Part shown: in pieces, positions 1 through 7,730 of the stretch
How the letters are laid out: every line of letters starts with the position of its first letter
How positions within the stretch are numbered: the first letter of the stretch is position 1
NCBI GenBank assembly: GCA_020631295.1
Contig: JAHDHN010000010.1
Coordinates: forward strand, 10,987-24,647
Direction of reading: 5' to 3'
DNA: 13,661 bases
Source: Rickettsiales bacterium
GTDB taxonomy: Bacteria; Pseudomonadota; Alphaproteobacteria; Rickettsiales; UBA8987
Translations under genes and position numbers: made by a program
The notes under the pieces: generated by a model
What the model saw: the letters and a program-made list of their open reading frames with translations, nothing else
Databases searched by the model: none
What the model was told of the DNA's origin: nothing

Positions 1-704
1 GGAATATCATAGATGCGGGCAATGTCTGCATCAGAGAGGGTGTGTTGCAGGGTAGCTGTCTGGTTTTCTAGGATCAAAAATTGGTCTGAGAGCTGCTGCG
101 AGAGCGGCACAATATGGTTCACCAAAATAATGCCCCAGCTGCGTGAAGTGGCAAGCTCTCTTAGCACGCTGCCAATAATATGGTGGTAGCGTAAATCTTG
201 TGCGGAGAAAGGTTCATCCAGCAACAGCCAGGGACCATTATCGCCATCACTATGCCATAATTGCGCCAAGCAATGTGCCAGATAGACACGCTGTTGCTCG
301 CCGCCAGAAAGGGAGGCCATGCGGCGGTTGCGATGCTCCCATGTTTCTGTGGCGCGCATCACTTCCTCAATCACATTTACACTATGTTGTGCATGCGCAA
401 ATTGGGCCATCTGCACCACTTCTTTTGCGCTATAGGGAAATTGCAGTTCCAGCTGCTGTGCCATATAGCTGCGTTGCAAGGCCAGCTGCTTGGTAGATAG
501 CTGTGTGATGTCTGTGCTATGCAGTGAGATGCTGCCCGATTGCACGGCATCATTGCCTGCCAAGGCAGCAAGCAGCGTGGATTTTCCAGCACCGTTCTTC
601 CCAATGAGGCTGATGATGCTACCAGGTGAGAGAGTAAAATTTGCGTCGTTGAGCAGCTTTTTGTTGCCCTTCTCTATGTTCAAGCCTGTGGCGCTATAGC
701 TCAT
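1..704 (-). CDS. hmuV: Heme ABC transporter ATP-binding protein HmuV (3' end outside window)
   Basis: This is the ATPase subunit that would power heme import through HmuU at the cytoplasmic face of the inner membrane. The reading frame is open from an ATG at 704 to the window edge, giving about 234 residues; roughly the last 20-30 of a usual HmuV are missing. Visible motifs are Walker A GKNGAGKST (35-43), a Q-loop glutamine near 83-84, the ABC signature LSGGEQQR (132-139), Walker B WLLLDEP (159-165), the D-loop SAQD in place of the common SALD, and the switch histidine at 197 (LVNH). The ATG overlaps the hmuU stop codon in an ATGA arrangement, which implies translational coupling. The HmuV assignment rests mainly on the operon; by sequence alone it is a FepC/BtuD-type ATPase. 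Confidence 0.93.
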   Translation of the reverse strand, partial: MSYSATGLNIEKGNKKLLNDANFTLSPGSIISLIGKNGAGKSTLLAALAGNDAVQSGSISLHSTDITQLSTKQLALQRSYMAQQLELQFPYSAKEVVQMAQFAHAQHSVNVIEEVMRATETWEHRNRRMASLSGGEQQRVYLAHCLAQLWHSDGDNGPWLLLDEPFSAQDLRYHHIIGSVLRELATSRSWGIILVNHIVPLSQQLSDQFLILENQTATLQHTLSDADIARIYDI

Positions 705-1684
705 GTGGCACCTCGTTTCACATAGCCATAAAGCAGCAGCAAAAAGAACGGGCCGCCCACGAGCCCGGTGAGAATGCCAATGGGCAATTCTGCGGGCGCA
801 ATCAGGCTGCGCGCCACACTATCTGCCAGCAATAAAAACACTGCACCCAGCCAGGCGGAGGCCAGCAGCAATGTGTGATGTGTAGCGCCAAAGGTAAGGC
901 GGATGATGTGCGGAATCACAATACCCACAAAGCCGATGATGCCGCAAAAGGCGGTGACCACACCAGAGATCAGAGCGATGATTAGAATCAGCTCGCGGGT
1001 GAGGCGTTCTGTGTTTACGCCGGCCATGCGCGCTTGGGTGGTGCCCACTGCTAGCATGTCTAAAGCCGGTGCCAGCATGCAAAGGCGAAGAATACCGCCT
1101 ATTACCACCACTGCAACCAGCAGCAATTCCGGCCAGTTCAGCAAGCGGATGCTGCCCATCATCCAAAAAGTAAGGCTGCGCAGTGCTTGGTCGTCACTCA
1201 CAAATAATAGCAGGCCAATGGCTGCGCCAGCAATCGCGTTCATGGCGATGCCTGCCAGCAGCAATGCGGTGATGTGGGTGCGGCCGTGATGATGGGCAAG
1301 CCAAAATACCAAATAAACCGTGGCAGCCGCGCCTAAAAATGCCAGCAGCGGCTGGCCAATGAGACTGTGATGCAAGGAAAACACAATGGCCAAGCCTGCG
1401 CAGAGTGCTGCACCGGCAGAGATGCCAAGTAGGTTTGCTTCGGCCATGGGGTTTTTAAATAGAGATTGCATGGCGGCACCGCACACTGCCAGTCCAGCAC
1501 CCACCAGCACGGCCAGCATAATGCGTGGTGCGCGCAGCAACAGCCAAATACGGCGTGCCTCTTCATCCTGCCATATATCGGAAAGCGAAATATCCACGCT
1601 GCCCACGAAAGAGGCAAACAACGCCACCAGGCACAGAAATGCTATGGAGAGTGGTGTGTATAATAATGATCGGCGCATTTGCAT
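701..1684 (-). CDS. hmuU: Heme ABC transporter permease HmuU (FecCD family)
   Basis: A 327-residue inner-membrane permease of the FecCD/BtuC family, expected to work as a dimer carrying heme from HmuT into the cytoplasm. The protein is strongly hydrophobic along its length, with many membrane segments. Family landmarks are RAPRIMLAVLVGAGLAVCGA (51-70), the following QSLFKNPMAEANLLGISAGA stretch (73-92), and the cytoplasmic coupling region around 241-262 with GFVGIVIPHIIR. The C-terminal block with PIGILTGLVGGPFFLLLL (301-318) is also typical. The length is close to the family norm. The ATG at 1684 lies 9 bases after the hmuT stop, and the AAAGGAA-like sequence inside the hmuT end is about 12 bases upstream. 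Specificity for heme, not ferric siderophore or cobalamin, is inferred from the operon. Confidence 0.94.
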   Translation of the reverse strand: MQMRRSLLYTPLSIAFLCLVALFASFVGSVDISLSDIWQDEEARRIWLLLRAPRIMLAVLVGAGLAVCGAAMQSLFKNPMAEANLLGISAGAALCAGLAIVFSLHHSLIGQPLLAFLGAAATVYLVFWLAHHHGRTHITALLLAGIAMNAIAGAAIGLLLFVSDDQALRSLTFWMMGSIRLLNWPELLLVAVVVIGGILRLCMLAPALDMLAVGTTQARMAGVNTERLTRELILIIALISGVVTAFCGIIGFVGIVIPHIIRLTFGATHHTLLLASAWLGAVFLLLADSVARSLIAPAELPIGILTGLVGGPFFLLLLYGYVKRGAT

Positions 1685-1693
1685 GTAGCTATG

Positions 1694-2566
1694 CTATTCC
1701 TTTGCAGCGCCTTTTTGTAAAGGATTAGCTGCATGAACATAGTCAGAAAGTGCAATAGCTTCGTCTACCATGCGTGGGCCAAAACCCAAAAAGGCGACGG
1801 TGTCCACCTCATAGATAGCCTGCTGTTTGCCTGCAGTGGTTTGTGCAATGCCTGGCAATGCAGCAAGTGCAGCAGCACCGCCCATGGCCTCAACTGTTTT
1901 GTCGCTCACAATAATCACATCTGGGTTGAGGCTCAATAACGCCTCTGGATTGGTGGGTTTATAGCCAGAAAAAGTGACATCCACATAGGCTAGATTTGCA
2001 CTCTTTACCATATCCATAGCGGCAGTATTCTTGCCGGCCATCATGGCCTCTGCACCGCCATGAGACATCAGAAATAAAGCACGTTTTTCTGAGGTTGGCA
2101 GCGCCTCTATACGCTTAACGGCTAGCGTATTAAGCAATGCTTCTGCTTCTGTTTCTGCCTGCAGCAATGTGGCGATCTGGTTGATTTTGCTCACCACACC
2201 TTCTGTGCTGTTTTCTGCATCAATCTTATGCACTGCCGCACCCAGCTTGGCCAAGTCTTCCAACATGCCTTCTGGCCCTGCTTCACGGTTGGCCAGCACA
2301 CAATCAGGCGAGAAGGAAAGCATGCCCTCCAGCGGCAAGGCACGCTGATACCCCACCTTGGGTAATTGATTTACCTCCGGCGGGTAATAAGAGGTGGTGT
2401 CCGTTGCAACAATATGTGCGCCTTTTCCCAATGCGAACACGGTCTCGGTAACTGCACCGCCCACGGTGATAATGCGGTTGCAGTCAGTGTTTGAAGATGG
2501 CTCAGAAGCATGCATTGCAGAGAAAAAAAACAACGCGGTGGATAATACGGATAGGAAACGAAACAT
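1694..2566 (-). CDS. hmuT: Periplasmic heme-binding protein HmuT
   Basis: The substrate-binding subunit of the heme ABC transporter, 290 residues from the chosen ATG at 2566. The N-terminus (MFRFLSVLSTALFFFSAMHA, 1-20) is a clear signal peptide. The mature part matches the TroA-like/HmuT class: IITVGGAVTETVFALG (32-47), VATDTTSYYPP (53-63), LPKVGYQRALPLEGML (68-83), GYKPTNPEALLSLNPDVIIV (201-220) and LGFGPRMVDEAI (260-271). The tyrosine at 73 in VGYQR is at the place of the heme-ligating tyrosine in PhuT/ShuT-like proteins (family knowledge, not tested here). The frame stays open upstream to 2689, but that extension lies inside hmuS and would bury the signal peptide, so it was rejected. The start is 8 bases after the hmuS stop, and no strong ribosome binding site is seen, which suggests coupling to hmuS translation. 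Confidence 0.93.
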   Translation of the reverse strand: MFRFLSVLSTALFFFSAMHASEPSSNTDCNRIITVGGAVTETVFALGKGAHIVATDTTSYYPPEVNQLPKVGYQRALPLEGMLSFSPDCVLANREAGPEGMLEDLAKLGAAVHKIDAENSTEGVVSKINQIATLLQAETEAEALLNTLAVKRIEALPTSEKRALFLMSHGGAEAMMAGKNTAAMDMVKSANLAYVDVTFSGYKPTNPEALLSLNPDVIIVSDKTVEAMGGAAALAALPGIAQTTAGKQQAIYEVDTVAFLGFGPRMVDEAIALSDYVHAANPLQKGAAKE

Positions 2567-2574
2567 GAGCTGCT

Positions 2575-3657
2575 TTAGGCCGCTTTCTCTAGTTTTGCTA
2601 CCAGCTTGCGCCATAATTCCAGCTCTGGAATGCCAGGCTTGCGCTTGCCAAAGAAAGTGACAATCAGCGTGCCGTCTTCTGCAAAACATTCCACCGCTGT
2701 TACATCACCATCCACAGTGGGTTTGATGGTTACCCAAGTTTCTGCAATGCCTGTTTCATCCAGATGCAGGTTAAATTGCGGGTCCATTACATTATACCAT
2801 TTGCCATGCTCCAGCAGCTTTTTCACTGGGCCAGTGTGGATCTGAATATTGCCTTTATTTCCTACGAATACCATGATCTCGCAGTTTTCGTCCCGTGCAA
2901 GATCCAGAATCTGACGTGCAGAATTGTTGGGCACGCGGTACGCAAATGTCTCTCCTGCTAAACGATGTGCTTGTTGGCGGCCTACCTGCAATCTCATCAG
3001 CATGGGGTAGAAATCATGCGTGTCTTCTAGCTTGCTCCATGTATCGCGCAACGCGTCCACATCAATCTCGCTATCTGCACGATCTGGCTTAGCAGGCGGG
3101 TAGGGCGTTACTTCCAGATTTGGATTTTGCTCTTCTGCTTTAAATTGCGCACGAATAGCATCAAACACCGCCTCATTACTCTTATTGGTCCAGTAGATTT
3201 TATGTACTGCATCTCCGGCCTTATCAAAAATCTGGATGGATTTACGCAAGCCCGAGCGTGTGTCTTCTTCCACCGCAAAGCAGCTGGCCCAATGTTGCAT
3301 GAACATACGCAGATCAATATCCGGATTCACCGCCAGGCCAATGGTCATTTTTCCATGCTGCTCATAGGAGAGATTATCATACACACCTTTGCGCTCATGC
3401 ACGCACCATTGGTTGCGCGTTAAGGCCATTACCTCTCCGGCTTTAGTCACTTCAGCTAAAATAGCCTGAAAATCAGTATCAAGTGCTACGATGTTAGCGC
3501 TGCCAATTTGGCAGGCTACCAGCTCAGCTTCTGATACACCCAGCTTGGCCGCTGCATCACGAATACGTAGAGAGGGTTCTTGTTTCTTCAACACTTCATA
3601 ACGCGTTTGGATGTCGTCTGCTGAATTATAATCCACCTCAATAGCTGAAATATTCAT
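2575..3657 (-). CDS. hmuS: Cytoplasmic heme-handling/degrading protein HmuS (HemS/ChuS family)
   Basis: A 360-residue protein of the HemS/HmuS/ChuS/PhuS family, which receives imported heme in the cytoplasm and in some members breaks it down to release iron. The length fits the family, which consists of two tandem homologous halves; here they are roughly 20-180 and 205-355. Family-like stretches include SLRIRDAAAKLGVSEAELVA (29-48), EVMALTRNQWCVHERKGVYD (75-94), LEDTHDFYPMLMRL (210-223) and GRQQAHRLAGETFAYRV (226-242). His214 in DTHDF is the best candidate for the heme ligand used by this family, by analogy only. The ATG at 3657 has a strong AGGAG ribosome binding site at 3665-3669 with 7-base spacing. 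A palindromic repeat lies between this gene and hmuR. Whether it is an enzyme or a chaperone cannot be read from sequence. Confidence 0.94.
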   Translation of the reverse strand: MNISAIEVDYNSADDIQTRYEVLKKQEPSLRIRDAAAKLGVSEAELVACQIGSANIVALDTDFQAILAEVTKAGEVMALTRNQWCVHERKGVYDNLSYEQHGKMTIGLAVNPDIDLRMFMQHWASCFAVEEDTRSGLRKSIQIFDKAGDAVHKIYWTNKSNEAVFDAIRAQFKAEEQNPNLEVTPYPPAKPDRADSEIDVDALRDTWSKLEDTHDFYPMLMRLQVGRQQAHRLAGETFAYRVPNNSARQILDLARDENCEIMVFVGNKGNIQIHTGPVKKLLEHGKWYNVMDPQFNLHLDETGIAETWVTIKPTVDGDVTAVECFAEDGTLIVTFFGKRKPGIPELELWRKLVAKLEKAA

Positions 3658-3687
3658 GGTGATGCTCCTTTGTATTAATCATTTCCG

Positions 3688-3779
3688 CGTCATACCGCGG
3701 CTTGACCGCGGTATCCAGGGTTACAACGCTAGATCTCTCTTAGTCGCTCTGGATCCCGTGGATAAACCACGGGATGACG
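3688..3779. repeat. Paired-hairpin intergenic palindromic element (92 bases)
   Basis: The two ends of this stretch are imperfect inverted copies of each other, running from CGTCAT at 3688 to ATGACG at 3779. Each arm is itself a perfect hairpin: 3693-3700 pairs with 3706-3713 around the loop CTTGA, and 3753-3761 pairs with 3767-3775 around the loop ATAAA. It fills most of the hmuR-hmuS gap, starting 16 bases beyond the hmuR stop codon. It resembles, from memory, small GTCAT...ATCCAG palindromic repeats common in Rickettsiales genomes. There is no run of T after either stem, so it is not a classical rho-independent terminator. It may stabilise the hmuR transcript end or lower hmuS expression. 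Confidence 0.85.
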
Positions 3780-3795
3780 CAAGAAATGTATATCC

Positions 3796-5910
3796 TTACC
3801 ACTTAAAGCTGGTTTTTACTTTATAGTTACGTCCGGCTTCGATGGCACCTGCGAAGGTGCGGGCATATTCTTTATCGAAGATGTTATCTACACCAACGCT
3901 CACACCAATGTGCTCGTTCGGCTGCCAGTTAGCAAACACGCCATGCACGCCATAGCCTTTGCGCTCTTCACTCACATCATTCACCTTTTTATGCGCTGCT
4001 ACATAGCTTGCATTCCAGCCAAGCTCGGCATCCCATTGTGGTAATTTACCCACCAGCTGTGTGTTGAGCGTTTGCGGTGTGAGGTTGTAAATATACTCGC
4101 CCGTGTCTTTGTCTTCACCGTCTATATAGCTATAGCTGGCAGTGGCGCGGATGATATCATTCTCGTAACCAACAGCTAGTTCAAAGCCATCAATTTCCGC
4201 ACGGCCCAGATTTACACTTGGTGTACTACCTGCAGAGCAAGCAGGGTTTACTACCAATGGGAATGGGCATGGGCCAGTTGGATCAAATAGGTTGAATCCT
4301 ACCACATCAATATCAATGAAATCGTCAGCTTCTGTATTATAGTAAGAGCCTTTTACGAATAGCTCATCGCCAGAGGTAACTACATCATCAAAATTAACAC
4401 CGGCACCAATTTCAAAGGTTTTACCGCTTTCTGGTTTAAGTGCAGGGTTAGCCACAAATTGGTTGGTATAGGTGCCACCAGGAATGGCCGGGATAAAGCC
4501 CATAGCCGGCAAGCCCGGTGCTACCGTGGTGAAATGTGTACCGGAAGCATAAAGTTCGTTCACATTCGGTGCGCGGAAGGCTTCTGCATAGCTACCAAAT
4601 ACCATGAAATTATCATTTGGCTTATAGGTGGCTGCAATCTTCGGAGAAAACTCGCTTTCATCCTGATCATTGCCTTGTGTGTCTTCGCTGGAATAATCAT
4701 CGTAGCGTAAGCCAGGTACGATCAAGAGCTCACCCTTGCCAATATCCAAGGAGATTTCATCTTGTACATATACACTCACAAACTCTACTTCAGCATCCGG
4801 CACCGCATCATACTCGCCGTCTGTAGCGGCAGAGTTTTTACCGTTCTGTTCGTCTTTATAATATTCAATACCGTATTGCAGGCGGTGATCAATATCACCT
4901 GTTTTTACATTACTTACGTTAGATAGCTCAAGGCCCAGCGTTTCTAACTCACGTGCTTTTTTTGTGCCCACAGGGTCAGTACCATTGCTGGTGAGTTCTT
5001 CTTCAGTGATAGAGGTGTCCGTATAGTACATTTTCGCCTGCGGGTTAAAGAGCGCATTGCCATTGTCATACGCATATTCCAGCTTAAACGTTTGGCTTTC
5101 TACCTCTTTATCCACTGTTTGGTTGGAGTTTGCTAAGGTCAAATCATTACGTTGCCCTTGCGGGTTATTTGGCTCTTCAGAATCATTCTGATAGCGCAAA
5201 TAATAGGCCTGCAGGTTATGGCCAGGTGCGGGCGTGTAATTCACTTTCACCAAACCGCTTAATACATTATCATCGCCGGTCAAATCATTGCCGTCGGCCA
5301 ACTCAATATCGCCTGAATCACGGTATGTCAGGCTCACAATCGCATCGGCATTATCTGCGGTGCCATAACCAGAAAGAGACGTAGAAAATTCTTCATTCAC
5401 TGTTTCATAACCAAGAGACAAGCGTGCGCCTTTGGTTTGGCCTTCACGCAGCAAATCATGCGCATCTAGTGTTTCTAGCTGTACTACGCCGCCCAAGCTG
5501 CCAGAGCCATATAAAGGAGAGTGTGCACCGCGCGCCACTTCCACAGATTTTAATAGGGATGGATCGATGAAATAATTGCCGTCATGCTGAGAGCTGAAAT
5601 TTTGGCGTACACCGTCTACGGTTACCAAGATGCTGTCTTTATCAAACCCACGCAGTGTGATATTTTGGCCGTTGCGACGCGCAGAACCATCAAATTGCAC
5701 TGCAGCTTTTTGCGCAAGCACATCATCCAACGTGCTGGCCAAGGTAAGCTCTTGGCTGTTATTTACATTCACAGCATCCACCATGGCTGGCACATCAAAG
5801 CTTGATTGCTCAGACTTGGTAGCCACCACCACGATAGGGTTTAGTGTGCTGTCATCTGCCGATACTGATACAGCAGAAATGATAGTGGAGATAAGCAATG
5901 CGCGCTTCAT
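3796..5910 (-). CDS. hmuR: TonB-dependent outer-membrane heme/hemoglobin receptor HmuR
   Basis: A 704-residue outer-membrane receptor that would bind heme or heme proteins and import heme using TonB energy. In order it shows a short signal peptide (about 1-18), a TonB-box-like NPIVVVATK (24-32), a plug domain with NITLRGFDKDSILVTVDGVR (83-102) and VEVARG followed by LYGSGSLGGVV, then a long beta-barrel ending in the aromatic-terminated SFKW. The heme-receptor motifs FRAP (445-448) and an NPNL-like NPAL (488-491) are present. His459 lies between them and His109 lies in the plug; both fall where the heme-coordinating histidines of HemR-type receptors lie. Two cysteines at 548 and 558 may bridge an extracellular loop. 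The ATG at 5910 has AAAGGA about 8-9 bases upstream. A Fur-like box sits far upstream. No tonB or exb genes are nearby. Confidence 0.95.
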   Translation of the reverse strand: MKRALLISTIISAVSVSADDSTLNPIVVVATKSEQSSFDVPAMVDAVNVNNSQELTLASTLDDVLAQKAAVQFDGSARRNGQNITLRGFDKDSILVTVDGVRQNFSSQHDGNYFIDPSLLKSVEVARGAHSPLYGSGSLGGVVQLETLDAHDLLREGQTKGARLSLGYETVNEEFSTSLSGYGTADNADAIVSLTYRDSGDIELADGNDLTGDDNVLSGLVKVNYTPAPGHNLQAYYLRYQNDSEEPNNPQGQRNDLTLANSNQTVDKEVESQTFKLEYAYDNGNALFNPQAKMYYTDTSITEEELTSNGTDPVGTKKARELETLGLELSNVSNVKTGDIDHRLQYGIEYYKDEQNGKNSAATDGEYDAVPDAEVEFVSVYVQDEISLDIGKGELLIVPGLRYDDYSSEDTQGNDQDESEFSPKIAATYKPNDNFMVFGSYAEAFRAPNVNELYASGTHFTTVAPGLPAMGFIPAIPGGTYTNQFVANPALKPESGKTFEIGAGVNFDDVVTSGDELFVKGSYYNTEADDFIDIDVVGFNLFDPTGPCPFPLVVNPACSAGSTPSVNLGRAEIDGFELAVGYENDIIRATASYSYIDGEDKDTGEYIYNLTPQTLNTQLVGKLPQWDAELGWNASYVAAHKKVNDVSEERKGYGVHGVFANWQPNEHIGVSVGVDNIFDKEYARTFAGAIEAGRNYKVKTSFKW

Positions 5911-5949
5911 GGTATGATCCTTTAATGGTTAATATATTCTAATTATGAG

Positions 5950-6106
5950 AACTATAGTGGAATCACTTAACAATTCATAATTTACGTTTCCTGCGACTTG
6001 ATCGCAGGATCAAATGTAGCAGTTATGCTGCTGGAGCATTTGACCCTGTGGCTAAACCACAGGGAACAATATCTTTTATGAATTGTTAAGTGATTCCACT
6101 ATAGTT
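5950..6106. repeat. 157-base MITE-like element with perfect 31-base terminal inverted repeats
   Basis: Positions 5950-5980 are the exact reverse complement of 6076-6106. Inside is a second layer of structure. A perfect 8-base stem (5989-5996 with 6002-6009) closes the loop CTTGA, a 7-base pair TCAAATG/CATTTGA (6010-6016 with 6037-6043) encloses an AGCAG/CTGCT hairpin, and another perfect 8-base stem (6044-6051 with 6057-6064) closes the loop CTAAA. No open reading frame is present, so any movement would need a transposase from elsewhere. No convincing target-site duplication is seen. It lies between the Fur-like box and hmuR and would be transcribed as a strongly folded leader. The core has the same plan as the 3688-3779 element. 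Confidence 0.87.
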
Positions 6107-6125
6107 TCACAATTTAGTTGCGAGC

Positions 6126-6138
6126 GATTATCATTATC
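6126..6138 (-). promoter_or_regulatory. Fur-box-like sequence upstream of hmuR
   Basis: On the minus strand this reads GATAATGATAATC, identical to the first 13 bases of the classical 19-base Fur consensus; over the full 19 bases about 15 match. A GTTAT directly upstream adds a third near-hexamer. It overlaps a possible promoter for the heme operon, with TTGCGC at 6148-6153 and TAATCG at 6125-6130 (17-base spacer); this promoter is weak by consensus. Iron-dependent repression of hmuRSTUV is the natural inference. Alphaproteobacteria also use Irr and RirA, so the true regulator is uncertain. The distance to the hmuR ATG is about 215 bases, taken up mostly by the inverted-repeat element. Confidence 0.6.
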
Positions 6139-6182
6139 ATAACAGAGGCGCAAGTGGAAAATGGGCTGATTTCAATAAATTA

Positions 6183-7700
6183 TCACTCATCCATAAAAGG
6201 CGGGAGTTCTGGGATTGCAAATTCTTGTGTATTGGCGTTATTTTCATTGTTCTCAGACTGTTTTTCAGCAGCCGGCGCAGGGCGTGAAGAAGGTTTTGTT
6301 ACCGCTTCTTTTTGGGTAGCGCTGCCCAATCCTAGCAGCTCTAAGAAACTCACTTTGCGCGTTTCTGCTTCCACAAACCCGTCTTTATTCAAGAGCTGCA
6401 TCAAATCTTTTTCTTCTTCAGATGCATGAGAGGTAAGCGCCTTATCTTTTGTGGCCGTATGCACTGTGCGCGTTGCCGTGCGCGTGGCTTCCCGCTCATG
6501 CACTGCCGTGCGGGGTGACTTCACCACCTTGCGTAAATCAGCCTCCTGCTTGGCTGCTTCTGCTGGTGTAACCACTGCTGCAGCCTCTTTTTCTTCTTGT
6601 GCCGTATCTTCTAACAAGGCAGCAGCGCTGCTTGGTTGCCACAGTGCTTGCTGTGGTGTTTTTGGGGTGGATTTTAGCATTTTTAACATATCATTGCGCA
6701 TGGCCGTATCCATGGCAGGCACAGTAGCGGGTATGTTTTGCTCTGTCTTTTCATCTGTCGCAGCTGCTTCTATCGTTTTAACAGTTTCTGTATTCGCTGT
6801 TTTTTCTTCTGTTTTAGTAGTAATTTTCTGATTTGTGCGCAGCGGCACATCGGTGCGCGCAATGCCTGCCACATCCTCTGTAGGTTGTTGTTTCACCTCC
6901 GGTGTAGGCAATGCTTTTATAGCAGGAGCGTTATTTCTACTACGCATTGGTGGCTGTGTTTTTACTGCTTCAGCTTTCTTTGCAACAACAGGTTTTTTCT
7001 GTGGTTTCACCTGTGGTTTAGGTGCCACTTTTTTGGGTGCTGTTTTAGCTGTGTTCTTCGCTGTATTCATACGTACTATATTGCGTGGTTTCAGCGTAAC
7101 AGGCGGTATCCAGCTTGGTGTATCATCCGCTGCAGCAACAAGCTTAGGCGCATGGTGCTGCTTCGCTATTTTACGAATGTCTTTCACAGATTTCGTTTCT
7201 GCCTTATCGCCATAACCAGGAATAAAATTAGGATTATATTCCATCACCCGCTCATGTTTATAATACCGGCCTACAGCGCTGCCATCTTCCACGGTAAGGT
7301 CACGATTGGGGTGATATGGCACCGGGCTCACATCCGGGCGCTGTGTGGTTGCTGCAGGAATATGGGTGGGGATAGGCAGGCCACCAAACATGCAAGGAAG
7401 CGCCTCAATCACGCCGCTTCTTTTTTGTGCAAAGATGTTATATTTTGTGCCAGCCGAGAGTGGGCTGCTGGTGTTGGCATGCACAATCACATGGCGCATG
7501 TAAGACGGCATGCCAAAATGAATATTCTCCACCGACATTAACAGTTCCTTGCCATTGCTGCGTGTTGGGCCCACCTCCACAATGGTGCCAGAGAAGGCCA
7601 AGTCAGCCGCACGGGCTTGTTCCGTGGAGCAGGTGGCCCACACAGAAAAGTTTGCAAAAAACACAGCTACAGAAGCAGCAAAAGATACGATTCGGTTCAC
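6183..7700 (-). CDS. Secreted protein of unknown function: possible NTR/TIMP-like N-terminal domain plus Lys/Pro/Ala-rich tail
   Basis: I do not recognise this 505-residue protein as a named family. It begins with a signal peptide (1-22, ending SVWA). Residues 23-105 look like a small folded domain: Cys24 next to the cleavage site, ADLAFSGTIVEVG (32-44), alternating strand-like segments and a second cysteine at 103. This pattern resembles NTR/TIMP-like domains, which is my inference. From about 165 to the end the sequence is low in complexity and probably disordered. It is Lys/Pro-rich at 212-250, then Thr/Glu/Ala-rich, with short leucine-rich helices NDMLKML (336-342), DLMQLL (432-437) and FLELLGL (452-458). 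The start is a GTG at 7700 with GGGAGGG about 10 bases upstream, 30 bases after the recO stop, so it is probably co-transcribed with rnc-era-recO. It lacks a TonB C-terminal domain, and WATC is not a good lipobox. Confidence 0.8.
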   Translation of the reverse strand: MNRIVSFAASVAVFFANFSVWATCSTEQARAADLAFSGTIVEVGPTRSNGKELLMSVENIHFGMPSYMRHVIVHANTSSPLSAGTKYNIFAQKRSGVIEALPCMFGGLPIPTHIPAATTQRPDVSPVPYHPNRDLTVEDGSAVGRYYKHERVMEYNPNFIPGYGDKAETKSVKDIRKIAKQHHAPKLVAAADDTPSWIPPVTLKPRNIVRMNTAKNTAKTAPKKVAPKPQVKPQKKPVVAKKAEAVKTQPPMRSRNNAPAIKALPTPEVKQQPTEDVAGIARTDVPLRTNQKITTKTEEKTANTETVKTIEAAATDEKTEQNIPATVPAMDTAMRNDMLKMLKSTPKTPQQALWQPSSAAALLEDTAQEEKEAAAVVTPAEAAKQEADLRKVVKSPRTAVHEREATRTATRTVHTATKDKALTSHASEEEKDLMQLLNKDGFVEAETRKVSFLELLGLGSATQKEAVTKPSSRPAPAAEKQSENNENNANTQEFAIPELPPFMDE

Positions 7701-7730
7701 GTGAGTATATCCCTCCCAACGGTGTAATGT

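Noticed and set aside
2567..2689. N-terminal extension of hmuT by 41 codons
   Set aside because: It lies inside hmuS and would place an Arg/Gln-rich stretch before a clear signal peptide; the ATG at 2566 is the sensible start.
3753..3775. Rho-independent terminator after hmuR
   Set aside because: The stem is perfect, but no T-run follows on the minus strand, and the hairpin belongs to a symmetric repeat element.
6738..7541. Long plus-strand open frame of 267 codons opposite the secreted protein
   Set aside because: It is rich in Cys, Arg, Phe and His in the way expected from the complement of a Lys/Thr/Ala-rich gene, has no recognisable domain, and the minus-strand gene has a signal peptide, start site and operon context.
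6183..7700. TonB identity for the secreted Lys/Pro-rich protein beside the heme receptor
   Set aside because: The Lys/Pro stretch recalls TonB linkers, but the C-terminal TonB domain is absent and the N-terminus is a cleavable signal peptide, not a membrane anchor.
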